From contig NC_134519.1 of assembly GCF_027942865.1 (NCBI RefSeq), forward strand, positions 35,410,941 through 35,474,940: a stretch of DNA of 64,000 nt. The letters run 5' to 3'. The number at the start of each line of letters is the position of its first letter. Position 1 is the stretch's first letter. The stretch is from Odontesthes bonariensis (taxonomy: Eukaryota; Chordata; Actinopteri; Atheriniformes; Atherinopsidae). Shown here one piece after another: positions 23,541 through 34,588 of the stretch. Under the pieces are notes generated by a model. The model was not told the origin of the DNA. It worked only from the letters and a program-made list of their open reading frames with translations, and searched no databases. A program made the position numbers and the translations under genes.

Positions 23541-26500
23541 AAGGAAGGGACAGTTCGCCGCTTTAAAGGGACAGTTCGCTGCTTTAAAGGAACAGTTAAA
23601 CTCTTTAAAGGGACAGTTCGCTGCTTTAAAGGGACAGTTTGCCTCTTTAAAGGGACGGTTTTTCTCTTTAAAGGTACAGTTCGCCTGTTTAAAGGAAAAG
23701 TTTGCCGCTGTAAAAGGACAATTCTTCTCTTTAAAGGGACAGTTCGCCTCTTTAAAGGAAAAGTTTGCTGCTGTAAAGGGACAGTTTGCCTCTTTAAAGG
23801 GACAGTTCGCCTCTTTAAAGGGACAGATCCCCGCTTTAAAAGGACAGTTCGCCTCTTTAAAGAAAAAGTTTGCCACTGTAAAGGGACAGTTCAACTCTTT
23901 AAAGGGACAGTTCGCCTCTTTAAAGGGACAGTTCACCTCTTTAAAGGGACAGTTCAACTCTTTAAAGGGACAGTTTGCCTCTTTAAAGGGACAGTTAGCT
24001 GCTTTAAAGGGACAGTTCGCTGCTTTAAAGGGACAGTTCGCCTCTTTAAAGGGACAGTTCGCTGCTTTAAAGGGACAGTTCGCCGCTTCAAAGGGACAGT
24101 TCGCATCTTTAAAGGGATAGTTCGCCTCTTTAAAGGGACAGTTTGCTGCTTTAAAGGGACAGTTCAACTCTTTAAAGGGACAGTTCGCCTCTTTAAAGGG
24201 ACAGTTCACCTCTTTAAAGGGACAGTTCACCTCTTTAAAGGGACAGTTCGCTGCTTTAAAGGGACAGTTCGCCTCTTTAAAGGGACAGATCCCCTCTTTA
24301 AAGGGACAGTTCACCTCTTTAAAGAAAAAGTTTGCCACTGTAAAGGGACAGTTCAACTCTTTAAAGGGACAGTTCGCCTCTTTAAAGGGACAGTTCGTTG
24401 CTTTAAAAGGACAGTTCGCCGCTTCAAAGGGACAGTTTGTCTCTTTAAAGGGACAGTTCGCTGCTTTAAAGGGACAGTTCACCTTTTTAAAGGGACAGTT
24501 CGCCTCTTTAAAGGGACAGTTCGCCGCTTTAAAGGGCCAGTTCGCTTCTTTAAAGGGACAGTTTGCCGCTTCAAAGGGACAGTTCGCCTCTTTATAGGGA
24601 CAGTTTGCCTCTTTAAAGGGACAGTTCTTCTCTTTAAAGGAACAGTTTTTGTCTTTAAAGGGACTGTTCGCCTCTTTAAAGGGACAGTTCTTCTCTTTAA
24701 AGGGACAGTTCACCGCTTTAAAGGGACAGTTCGCCTCTTTAAAGGGACAGTTCGCCGCTTTAAAGGGCCAGTTCGCCTCTTTAAAGGGACAGTTCGCCTC
24801 TTTAAAGGGACAGATCCCCGCTTTAAAAGGACAGTTCGCCTCTTTAAAGAAAAAGTTTGCCACTGTAAAGGGACAGTTCAACTCTTTAAAGGGACAGTTC
24901 GCCTCTTTAAAGGGACAGTTCACCTCTTTAAAGGGACAGTTCAACTCTTTAAAGGGACAGTTTGCCTCTTTAAAGGGACAGTTAGCTGCTTTAAAGGGAC
25001 AGTTCGCTGCTTTAAAGGGACAGTTCGCCTCTTTAAAGGGACAGTTCGCTGCTTTAAAGGGACAGTTCGCCGCTTCAAAGGGACAGTTCGCATCTTTAAA
25101 GGGATAGTTCGCCTCTTTAAAGGGACAGTTTGCTGCTTTAAAGGGACAGTTCAACTCTTTAAAGGGACAGTTCGCCTCTTTAAAGGGACAGTTCACCTCT
25201 TTAAAGGGACAGTTCGCTGCTTTAAAGGGACAGTTCGCCTCTTTAAAGGGACAGATCCCCTCTTTAAAGGGACAGTTCACCTCTTTAAAGAAAAAGTTTG
25301 CCACTGTAAAGGGACAGTTCAACTCTTTAAAGGGACAGTTTGCCTCTTTAAAGGGACAATTCGCTTCTTTAAAGGGACAGTTCGCTGCTTTAAAGGGACA
25401 GTTCGCCGCTTCAAAGGGACAGTTCGCCTCTTTAAAAGGGACAGTTCGCCTCTTTAAAGGGACAGTTCGCCGCTTTAAAGGGACAGTTCGCTGCTTTAAA
25501 GGAACAGTTAAACTCTTTAAAGGGACAGTTCGCCTCTTTAAAGGGACAGTTCGCCTGTTTAAAGGAAAAGTTTGCCGCTGTAAAAGGACAATTCTTCTCT
25601 TTAAAGGGACAGTTCGCCTCTTTAAAGGGACAGTTCGCCTCTTTAAAGGGACAGTTCTTCTCTTTAAAGGGACAGTTCGCCTCTTTAAAGGAAAAGTTTG
25701 CCGCTGTAAAGGGACAGTTCGCCTCTTTAAAGAGACACTTCACCTCTTTAAGGCACAGTTCGCCTCTTTAAAGGGACAGTTCGCCTCTTTAAAGGAAAAG
25801 TTTGCCGCTGTAAAGGTACAGTTCTTGTCTTTAAAGGGACAGTTCGCCTCTTTAAAGGAAAAGTTTGCCGCTGTAAAGGGACAGTTCGCCTCTTTAAAGG
25901 GACGGTTCTTCTCTTTAAAGGGACAGTTCGCCTCTTTAAAGGGACAGTTCTTCTCTTTAAAGGGACAGTTCGCCTCTTTAAAGGAAAAGTTTGCCGCTGT
26001 AAAGGGACAGTTCTTCTCTTTAAAGGGACAGTTCACCTCTTTAAAGGGACAGTTCGCCTCTTTAAAGAAAAAGTTTGCCACTGTAAAGGGACAGTTCAAC
26101 TCTTTAAAGGGACAGTTTGCCTCTTTAAAGGGACAATTCGCTTCTTTAAAGGGACAGTTCGCTGCTTTAAAGGGACAGTTCGCCGCTTCAAAGGGACAGT
26201 TCGCCTCTTTAAAAGGGACAGTTCGCCTCTTTAAAGGGACAGTTCGCCGCTTTAAAGGGACAGTTCGCTGCTTTAAAGGAACAGTTAAACTCTTTAAAGG
26301 GACAGTTCGCTGCTTTAAAGGGACAGTTCGCCTCTTTAAAGGGACGGTTTTTCTCTTTAAAGGTACAGTTCACCTGTTTAAAGGAAAAGTTTGCCGCTGT
26401 AAAAGGACAATTCTTCTCTTTAAAGGGACAGTTCGCCTCTTTAAAGGAAAAGTTTGCCGCTGTAAAGGGACAGTTTGCCTCTTTAAAGGGACAGTTCGTC

Positions 26501-28476
26501 TCTTTAAAGGGACAGATCCCCGCTTTAAAAGGACAGTTCGCCTCTTTAAAGAAAAAGTTTGCCACTGTAAAGGGACAGTTCAACTCTTTAAAGGGACAGT
26601 TTGCCTCTTTAAAGGGACAGTTAGCTGCTTTAAAGGGACAGTTCGCTGCTTTAAAGGGACAGTTCGCCTCTTTAAAGGGACAGTTCGCTGCTTTAAAGGG
26701 ACAGTTCGCCGCTTCAAAGGGACAGTTCGCATCTTTAAAGGGATAGTTCGCTGCTTTAAAGGGACAGTTCGCCTCTTTAAAGGGGCGGTTCTTCTCTTTA
26801 AAGGGACAGTTTGCCTCTTTAAAGGGACGGTTCTTCTCTTTAAAGGGACAGTTCGCCTCTTTAAAGGGACAGATCCCCTCTTTAAAGGGACAGTTCGCCT
26901 CTTTTAAGAAAAAGTTTGCCACTGTAAAGGGACAGTTCAACTCTTTAAAGGGACAGTTCGCCTCTTTAAAGGGACAGTTCACCTCTTTAAAGGGACAGTT
27001 CACCTCTTTAAAGGGACAGTTCACCTCTTTAAAGAAAAAGTTTGCCACTGTAAAGGGACAGTTCAACTCTTTAAAGGGACAGTTTGCCTCTTTAAAGGGA
27101 CAGTTAGCTGCTTTAAAGGGACAGTTCGCTGCTTTAAAGGGACAGTTCGCCTCTTTAAAGGGACAGTTCGCCTCTTTAAAGGGACAGTTCGCCTTTTTAA
27201 AGGGACAGTTCGCTGCTTTAAAGGGACAGTTCGCCGCTTCAAAGGGACAGTTCGCCTCTTTAAAGGGACAGTTCGCCTCTTTAAAGGGACAGTTTGCTGC
27301 TTTAAAGGGACAGTTCAACTCTTTAAAGGGACAGTTCGCCTCTTTAAAGGGACAGATCCCCTCTTTAAAGGGACAGTTCGCCTCTTTAAAGAAAAGGTTT
27401 GCCACTGTAAAGGGACAGTTCAACTCTTTAAAGGGACAGTTCGCCTCTTTAAAGGGACAGTTCACCTCTTTAAAGGGACAGTTCACCTCTTTAAAGAAAA
27501 AGTTTTCCACTGTAAAGGGACAGTTCAACTCTTTAAAGGGACAGTTTGCCGCTTTAAAGGGACAGTTAGCTGCTTTAAAGGGACAGTTCGCTGCTTTAAA
27601 GGGACAGTTCGCCTCTTTAAAGGGACAGTTCGCCTCTTTAAAGGGACAGTTCGCCTCTTTAAAGGGACAGTTCGCTGCTTTAAAGGGACAGTTCGCCGCT
27701 TCAAAGGGACAGTTCGCCTCTTTAAAGGGACAGTTCACCTCTTTAAAGGAACAGTTTTCTGCTTTAAAGGGACAGTTCAACTCTTTAAAGGGACAGTTCA
27801 CCTCTTTAAAGGGACAGTTCGCTGCTTTAAAGGGACAGTTCGCCTCTTTAAAGGGACGGTTCTTCTCTTTAAAGGGACAGTTCGCCTCTTTAAAGAGACA
27901 GTTCTTCTCTTTAAAGGGACAGTTCGCCTCTTTAAAGGAAAAGTTTGCCGCTGTAAAGGGACAGTTCGCCTCTTTAAAGAGACACTTCACCTCTTTAAGG
28001 CACAGTTCGCCTCTTTAAAGGGACAGTTCGCCTCTTTAAAGGAAAAGTTTGCCGCTGTAAAGGTACAGTTCTTGTCTTTAAAGGTACAGTTCTTGTCTTT
28101 AAAGGGACAGTTCGCCTCTTTAAAGGAAAAGTTTGCCGCTGTAAAGGGACAGTTCGCCTCTTTAAAGGGACGGTTCTTCTCTTTAAAGGGACAGTTCGCC
28201 TCTTTAAAGGGACAGTTCTTCTCTTTAAAGGGACAGTTCGCCTCTTTAAAGGAAAAGTTTGCCGCTGTAAAGGGACAGTTCTTCTCTTTAAAGGCACAGT
28301 TCACCTCTTTAAAGGGACAGTTCGCCTCTTTAAAGAAAAAGTTTGCCACTGTAAAGGGACAGTTCAACTCTTTAAAGGGACAGTTTGCCTCTTTAAAGGG
28401 ACAATTCGCTTCTTTAAAGGGACAGTTCGCTGCTTTAAAGGGACAGTTCGCCGCTTCAAAGGGACAGTTCGCCTCT
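23541..28476. repeat. Array super-repeat H1'-H2-H3 (about 4,936 bp)
   Basis: The module border is altered: CTTTAAAAGGAAGGGACAG replaces the usual extra-A monomer and one monomer is mostly lost. This ends the longest plus-strand open frame at 23,566. H1' contains H3-type segments (the GCATCTTTAAAGGGATAG marker at about 24,105 and 25,090), so it looks like an H1/H3 mosaic. H2 lies at 25,432-26,208 and H3 at 26,209-28,476. Confidence 0.75.
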
Positions 28477-30010
28477 TTAAAAGGGACAGTTCGCCTCTTT
28501 AAAGGGACAGTTCGCCGCTTTAAAGGGACAGTTCGCTGCTTTAAAGGAACAGTTAAACTCTTTAAAGGGACAGTTCGCTGCTTTAAAGGGACAGTTTGCC
28601 TCTTTAAAGGGACGGTTTTTCTCTTTAAAGGTACAGTTCGCCTGTTTAAAGGAAAAGTTTGCCGCTGTAAAAGGACAATTCTTCTCTTTAAAGGGACAGT
28701 TCGCCTCTTTAAAGGAAAAGTTTGCTGCTGTAAAGGGACAGTTTGCCTCTTTAAAGGGACAGTTCGCCTCTTTAAAGGGACAGATCCCCGCTTTAAAAGG
28801 ACAGTTCGCCTCTTTAAAGAAAAAGTTTGCCACTGTAAAGGGACAGTTCAACTCTTTAAAGGGACAGTTCGCCTCTTTAAAGGGACAGTTCACCTCTTTA
28901 AAGGGACAGTTCAACTCTTTAAAGGGACAGTTTGCCTCTTTAAAGGGACAGTTAGCTGCTTTAAAGGGACAGTTCGCTGCTTTAAAGGGACAGTTCGCCT
29001 CTTTAAAGGGACAGTTCGCTGCTTTAAAGGGACAGTTCGCCGCTTCAAAGGGACAGTTCGCATCTTTAAAGGGATAGTTCGCCTCTTTAAAGGGACAGTT
29101 TGCTGCTTTAAAGGGACAGTTCAACTCTTTAAAGGGACAGTTCGCCTCTTTAAAGGGACAGTTCACCTCTTTAAAGGGACAGTTCACCTCTTTAAAGGGA
29201 CAGTTCGCTGCTTTAAAGGGACAGTTCGCCTCTTTAAAGGGACAGATCCCCTCTTTAAAGGGACAGTTCACCTCTTTAAAGAAAAAGTTTGCCACTGTAA
29301 AGGGACAGTTCAACTCTTTAAAGGGACAGTTCGCCTCTTTAAAGGGACAGTTCGTTGCTTTAAAAGGACAGTTCGCCGCTTCAAAGGGACAGTTTGTCTC
29401 TTTAAAGGGACAGTTCGCTGCTTTAAAGGGACAGTTCACCTTTTTAAAGGGACAGTTCGCCTCTTTAAAGGGACAGTTCGCCGCTTTAAAGGGCCAGTTC
29501 GCTTCTTTAAAGGGACAGTTTGCCGCTTCAAAGGGACAGTTCGCCTCTTTATAGGGACAGTTTGCCTCTTTAAAGGGACAGTTCTTCTCTTTAAAGGAAC
29601 AGTTTTTGTCTTTAAAGGGACTGTTCGCCTCTTTAAAGGGACAGTTCTTCTCTTTAAAGGGACAGTTCACCGCTTTAAAGGGACAGTTCGCCTCTTTAAA
29701 GGGACAGTTCGCCGCTTTAAAGGGCCAGTTCGCTTCTTTAAAGGGACAGTTTGCCGCTTCAAAGGGACAGTTCGCCTCTTTATAGGGACAGTTTGCCTCT
29801 TTAAAGGGACAGTTCTTCTCTTTAAAGGAACAGTTTTTGTCTTTAAAGGGACAGTTCGCCTCTTTAAAGGGACAGTTCGCCTCTTTAAAGGGACAGATCC
29901 CCTCTTTAAAGGGACAGTTTGCCTCTTTAAAGGGACAATTCGCTTCTTTAAAGGGACAGTTCGCTGCTTTAAAGGGACAGTTCGCCGCTTCAAAGGGACA
30001 GTTCGCCTCT
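28477..30010. repeat. Array module H1' (short, 1,534 bp)
   Basis: An H1 module with the same H3-derived middle as the block at 23,541, cut off before its normal end and followed directly by the next module. The TTTATAGGGACAG marker occurs twice in it (near 29,545 and 29,781), indicating a small internal duplication. Confidence 0.75.
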
Positions 30011-33000
30011 TTAAAAGGGACAGTTAAACTCTTTAAAGGGACAGTTCGCTGCTTTAAAGGAACAGTTAAACTCTTTAAAGGGACAGTTCGCTGCTTTAAA
30101 GGGACAGTTTGCCTCTTTAAAGGGACGGTTTTTCTCTTTAAAGGTACAGTTCGCCTGTTTAAAGGAAAAGTTTGCCGCTGTAAAAGGACAATTCTTCTCT
30201 TTAAAGGGACAGTTTGCCTCTTTAAAGGAAAAGTTTGCCGCTGTAAAGGGACAGTTTGCCTCTTTAAAGGGACAGTTCGCCTCTTTAAAGGGACAGATCC
30301 CCGCTTTAAAAGGACAGTTCGCCTCTTTAAAGAAAAAATTTGCCACTGTAAAGGGACAGTTCAACTCTTTAAAGGGACAGTTCGCCTCTTTAAAGGGACA
30401 GTTCACCTCTTTAAAGGGACAGTTCAACTCTTTAAAGGGACAGTTTGCCTCTTTAAAGGGACAGTTAGCTGCTTTAAAGGGACAGTTCGCTGCTTTAAAG
30501 GGACAGTTCGCCTCTTTAAAGGGACAGTTCGCTGCTTTAAAGGGACAGTTCGCCGCTTCAAAGGGACAGTTCGCATCTTTAAAGGGATAGTTCGCCTCTT
30601 TAAAGGGACAGTTTGCTGCTTTAAAGGGACAGTTCAACTCTTTAAAGGGACAGTTCGCCTCTTTAAAGGGACAGTTCACCTCTTTAAAGGGACAGTTCAC
30701 CTCTTTAAAGGGACAGTTCGCTGCTTTAAAGGGACAGTTCGCCTCTTTAAAGGGACAGATCCCCTCTTTAAAGGGACAGTTCACCTCTTTAAAGAAAAAG
30801 TTTGCCACTGTAAAGGGACAGTTCAACTCTTTAAAGGGACAGTTCGCCTCTTTAAAGGGACAGTTCGTTGCTTTAAAAGGACAGTTCGCCGCTTCAAAGG
30901 GACAGTTTGTCTCTTTAAAGGGACAGTTCGCTGCTTTAAAGGGACAGTTCACCTTTTTAAAGGGACAGTTCGCCTCTTTAAAGGGACAGTTCGCCGCTTT
31001 AAAGGGCCAGTTCGCTTCTTTAAAGGGACAGTTTGCCGCTTCAAAGGGACAGTTCGCCTCTTTATAGGGACAGTTTGCCTCTTTAAAGGGACAGTTCTTC
31101 TCTTTAAAGGAACAGTTTTTGTCTTTAAAGGGACTGTTCGCCTCTTTAAAGGGACGGTTTTTCTCTTTAAAGGTACAGTTCGCCTGTTTAAAGGAAAAGT
31201 TTGCCGCTGTAAAAGGACAATTCTTCTCTTTAAAGGGACAGTTTGCCTCTTTAAAGGAAAAGTTTGCCGCTGTAAAGGGACAGTTTGCCTCTTTAAAGGG
31301 ACAGTTCGCCTCTTTAAAGGGACAGATCCCCGCTTTAAAAGGACAGTTCGCCTCTTTAAAGAAAAAATTTGCCACTGTAAAGGGACAGTTCAACTCTTTA
31401 AAGGGACAGTTCGCCTCTTTAAAGGGACAGTTCACCTCTTTAAAGGGACAGTTCAACTCTTTAAAGGGACAGTTTGCCTCTTTAAAGGGACAGTTAGCTG
31501 CTTTAAAGGGACAGTTCGCTGCTTTAAAGGGACAGTTCGCCTCTTTAAAGGGACAGTTCGCTGCTTTAAAGGGACAGTTCGCCGCTTCAAAGGGACAGTT
31601 CGCATCTTTAAAGGGATAGTTCGCCTCTTTAAAGGGACAGTTTGCTGCTTTAAAGGGACAGTTCAACTCTTTAAAGGGACAGTTCGCCTCTTTAAAGGGA
31701 CAGTTCACCTCTTTAAAGGGACAGTTCACCTCTTTAAAGGGACAGTTCGCTGCTTTAAAGGGACAGTTCGCCTCTTTAAAGGGACAGATCCCCTCTTTAA
31801 AGGGACAGTTCACCTCTTTAAAGAAAAAGTTTGCCACTGTAAAGGGACAGTTCAACTCTTTAAAGGGACAGTTCGCCTCTTTAAAGGGACAGTTCGTTGC
31901 TTTAAAAGGACAGTTCGCCGCTTCAAAGGGACAGTTTGTCTCTTTAAAGGGACAGTTCGCTGCTTTAAAGGGACAGTTCACCTTTTTAAAGGGACAGTTC
32001 GCCTCTTTAAAGGGACAGTTCGCCGCTTTAAAGGGCCAGTTCGCTTCTTTAAAGGGACAGTTTGCCGCTTCAAAGGGACAGTTCGCCTCTTTAAAGGGAC
32101 AGTTCTTCTCTTTAAAGGGACAGTTCAACTCTTTAAAGGGACAGTTCAACTCTTTAAAGGGACAGTTCGCCTCTTTAAAGGGACAGTTCGCCTCTTCAAA
32201 GGGACAGTTCACCTCTTTAAAGGGACAGTTCGCTGCTTTAAAGGGACAGTTCGCCTCTTTAAAGGGGCGGTTCTTCTCTTTAAAGGGACAGTTTGCCTCT
32301 TTAAAGGGACGGTTCTTCTCTTTAAAGGGACAGTTCGCCTCTTTAAAGGGACAGTTCTTCTCTTTAAGGCACAGTTCGCCTCTTTAAAGGGACAGTTCGC
32401 CTCTTTAAAGGAAAAGTTTGCCGCTGTAAAGGTACAGTTCTTGTCTTTAAAGGGACAGTTCGCCTCTTTAAAGGAAAAGTTTGCCGCTGTAAAGGGACAG
32501 TTCGCCTCTTTAAAGGGACGGTTCTTCTCTTTAAAGGGACAGTTCGCCTCTTTAAAGGGACAGTTCTTCTCTTTAAAGGGACAGTTCGCCTCTTTAAAGG
32601 AAAAGTTTGCCGCTGTAAAGGGACAGTTCTTCTCTTTAAAGGGACAGTTCACCTCTTTAAAGGGACAGTTCGCCTCTTTAAAGAAAAAGTTTGCCACTGT
32701 AAAGGGACAGTTCAACTCTTTAAAGGGACAGTTTGCCTCTTTAAAGGGACAATTCGCTTCTTTAAAGGGACAGTTCGCTGCTTTAAAGGGACAGTTCGCC
32801 GCTTCAAAGGGACAGTTCGCCTCTTTAAAAGGGACAGTTCGCCTCTTTAAAGGGACAGTTCGCCGCTTTAAAGGGACAGTTCGCTGCTTTAAAGGAACAG
32901 TTAAACTCTTTAAAGGGACAGTTCGCCTCTTTAAAGGGACAGTTCGCCTGTTTAAAGGAAAAGTTTGCCGCTGTAAAAGGACAATTCTTCTCTTTAAAGG

Positions 33001-34588
33001 GACAGTTCGCCTCTTTAAAGGGACAGTTCGCCTCTTTAAAGGGACAGTTCTTCTCTTTAAAGGGACAGTTCGCCTCTTTAAAGGAAAAGTTTGCCGCTGT
33101 AAAGGGACAGTTCGCCTCTTTAAAGAGACACTTCACCTCTTTAAGGCACAGTTCGCCTCTTTAAAGGGACAGTTCGCCTCTTTAAAGGAAAAGTTTGCCG
33201 CTGTAAAGGTACAGTTCTTGTCTTTAAAGGGACAGTTCGCCTCTTTAAAGGAAAAGTTTGCCGCTGTAAAGGGACAGTTCGCCTCTTTAAAGGGACGGTT
33301 CTTCTCTTTAAAGGGACAGTTCGCCTCTTTAAAGGGACAGTTCTTCTCTTTAAAGGGACAGTTCGCCTCTTTAAAGGAAAAGTTTGCCGCTGTAAAGGGA
33401 CAGTTCTTCTCTTTAAAGGGACAGTTCACCTCTTTAAAGGGACAGTTCGCCTCTTTAAAGAAAAAGTTTGCCACTGTAAAGGGACAGTTCAACTCTTTAA
33501 AGGGACAGTTTGCCTCTTTAAAGGGACAATTCGCTTCTTTAAAGGGACAGTTCGCTGCTTTAAAGGGACAGTTCGCCGCTTCAAAGGGACAGTTCGCCTC
33601 TTTAAAAGGGACAGTTCGCCTCTTTAAAGGGACAGTTCGCCGCTTTAAAGGGACAGTTCGCTGCTTTAAAGGAACAGTTAAACTCTTTAAAGGGACAGTT
33701 CGCTGCTTTAAAGGGACAGTTCGCCTCTTTAAAGGGACGGTTTTTCTCTTTAAAGGTACAGTTCACCTGTTTAAAGGAAAAGTTTGCCGCTGTAAAAGGA
33801 CAATTCTTCTCTTTAAAGGGACAGTTCGCCTCTTTAAAGGAAAAGTTTGCCGCTGTAAAGGGACAGTTTGCCTCTTTAAAGGGACAGTTCGTCTCTTTAA
33901 AGGGACAGATCCCCGCTTTAAAAGGACAGTTCGCCTCTTTAAAGAAAAAGTTTGCCACTGTAAAGGGACAGTTCAACTCTTTAAAGGGACAGTTTGCCTC
34001 TTTAAAGGGACAGTTAGCTGCTTTAAAGGGACAGTTCGCTGCTTTAAAGGGACAGTTCGCCTCTTTAAAGGGACAGTTCGCTGCTTTAAAGGGACAGTTC
34101 GCCGCTTCAAAGGGACAGTTCGCATCTTTAAAGGGATAGTTCGCTGCTTTAAAGGGACAGTTCGCCTCTTTAAAGGGGCGGTTCTTCTCTTTAAAGGGAC
34201 AGTTTGCCTCTTTAAAGGGACGGTTCTTCTCTTTAAAGGGACAGTTCGCCTCTTTAAAGGGACAGTTCTTCTCTTTAAGGCACAGTTCGCCTCTTTAAAG
34301 GGACAGTTCGCCTCTTTAAAGGAAAAGTTTGCCGCTGTAAAGGTACAGTTCTTGTCTTTAAAGGGACAGTTCGCCTCTTTAAAGGAAAAGTTTGCCGCTG
34401 TAAAGGGACAGTTCGCCTCTTTAAAGGGACGGTTCTTCTCTTTAAAGGGACAGTTCGCCTCTTTAAAGGGACAGTTCTTCTCTTTAAAGGGACAGTTTGC
34501 CTCTTTAAAGGGACAATTCGCTTCTTTAAAGGGACAGTTCGCTGCTTTAAAGGGACAGTTCGCCGCTTCAAAGGGACAGTTCGCCTCT
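30011..34588. repeat. Array block: expanded H1'', H2, short H3
   Basis: H1'' spans 30,011-32,824 (2,814 bp) and holds an internal direct duplication of roughly 1 kb. The GACGGTTTTTCTCTTTAAAGG to GCATCTTTAAAGGGATAG stretch at about 30,124-30,590 recurs at about 31,153-31,618. H2 lies at 32,825-33,601. H3 is truncated at 33,602-34,588 (987 bp). Confidence 0.75.
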
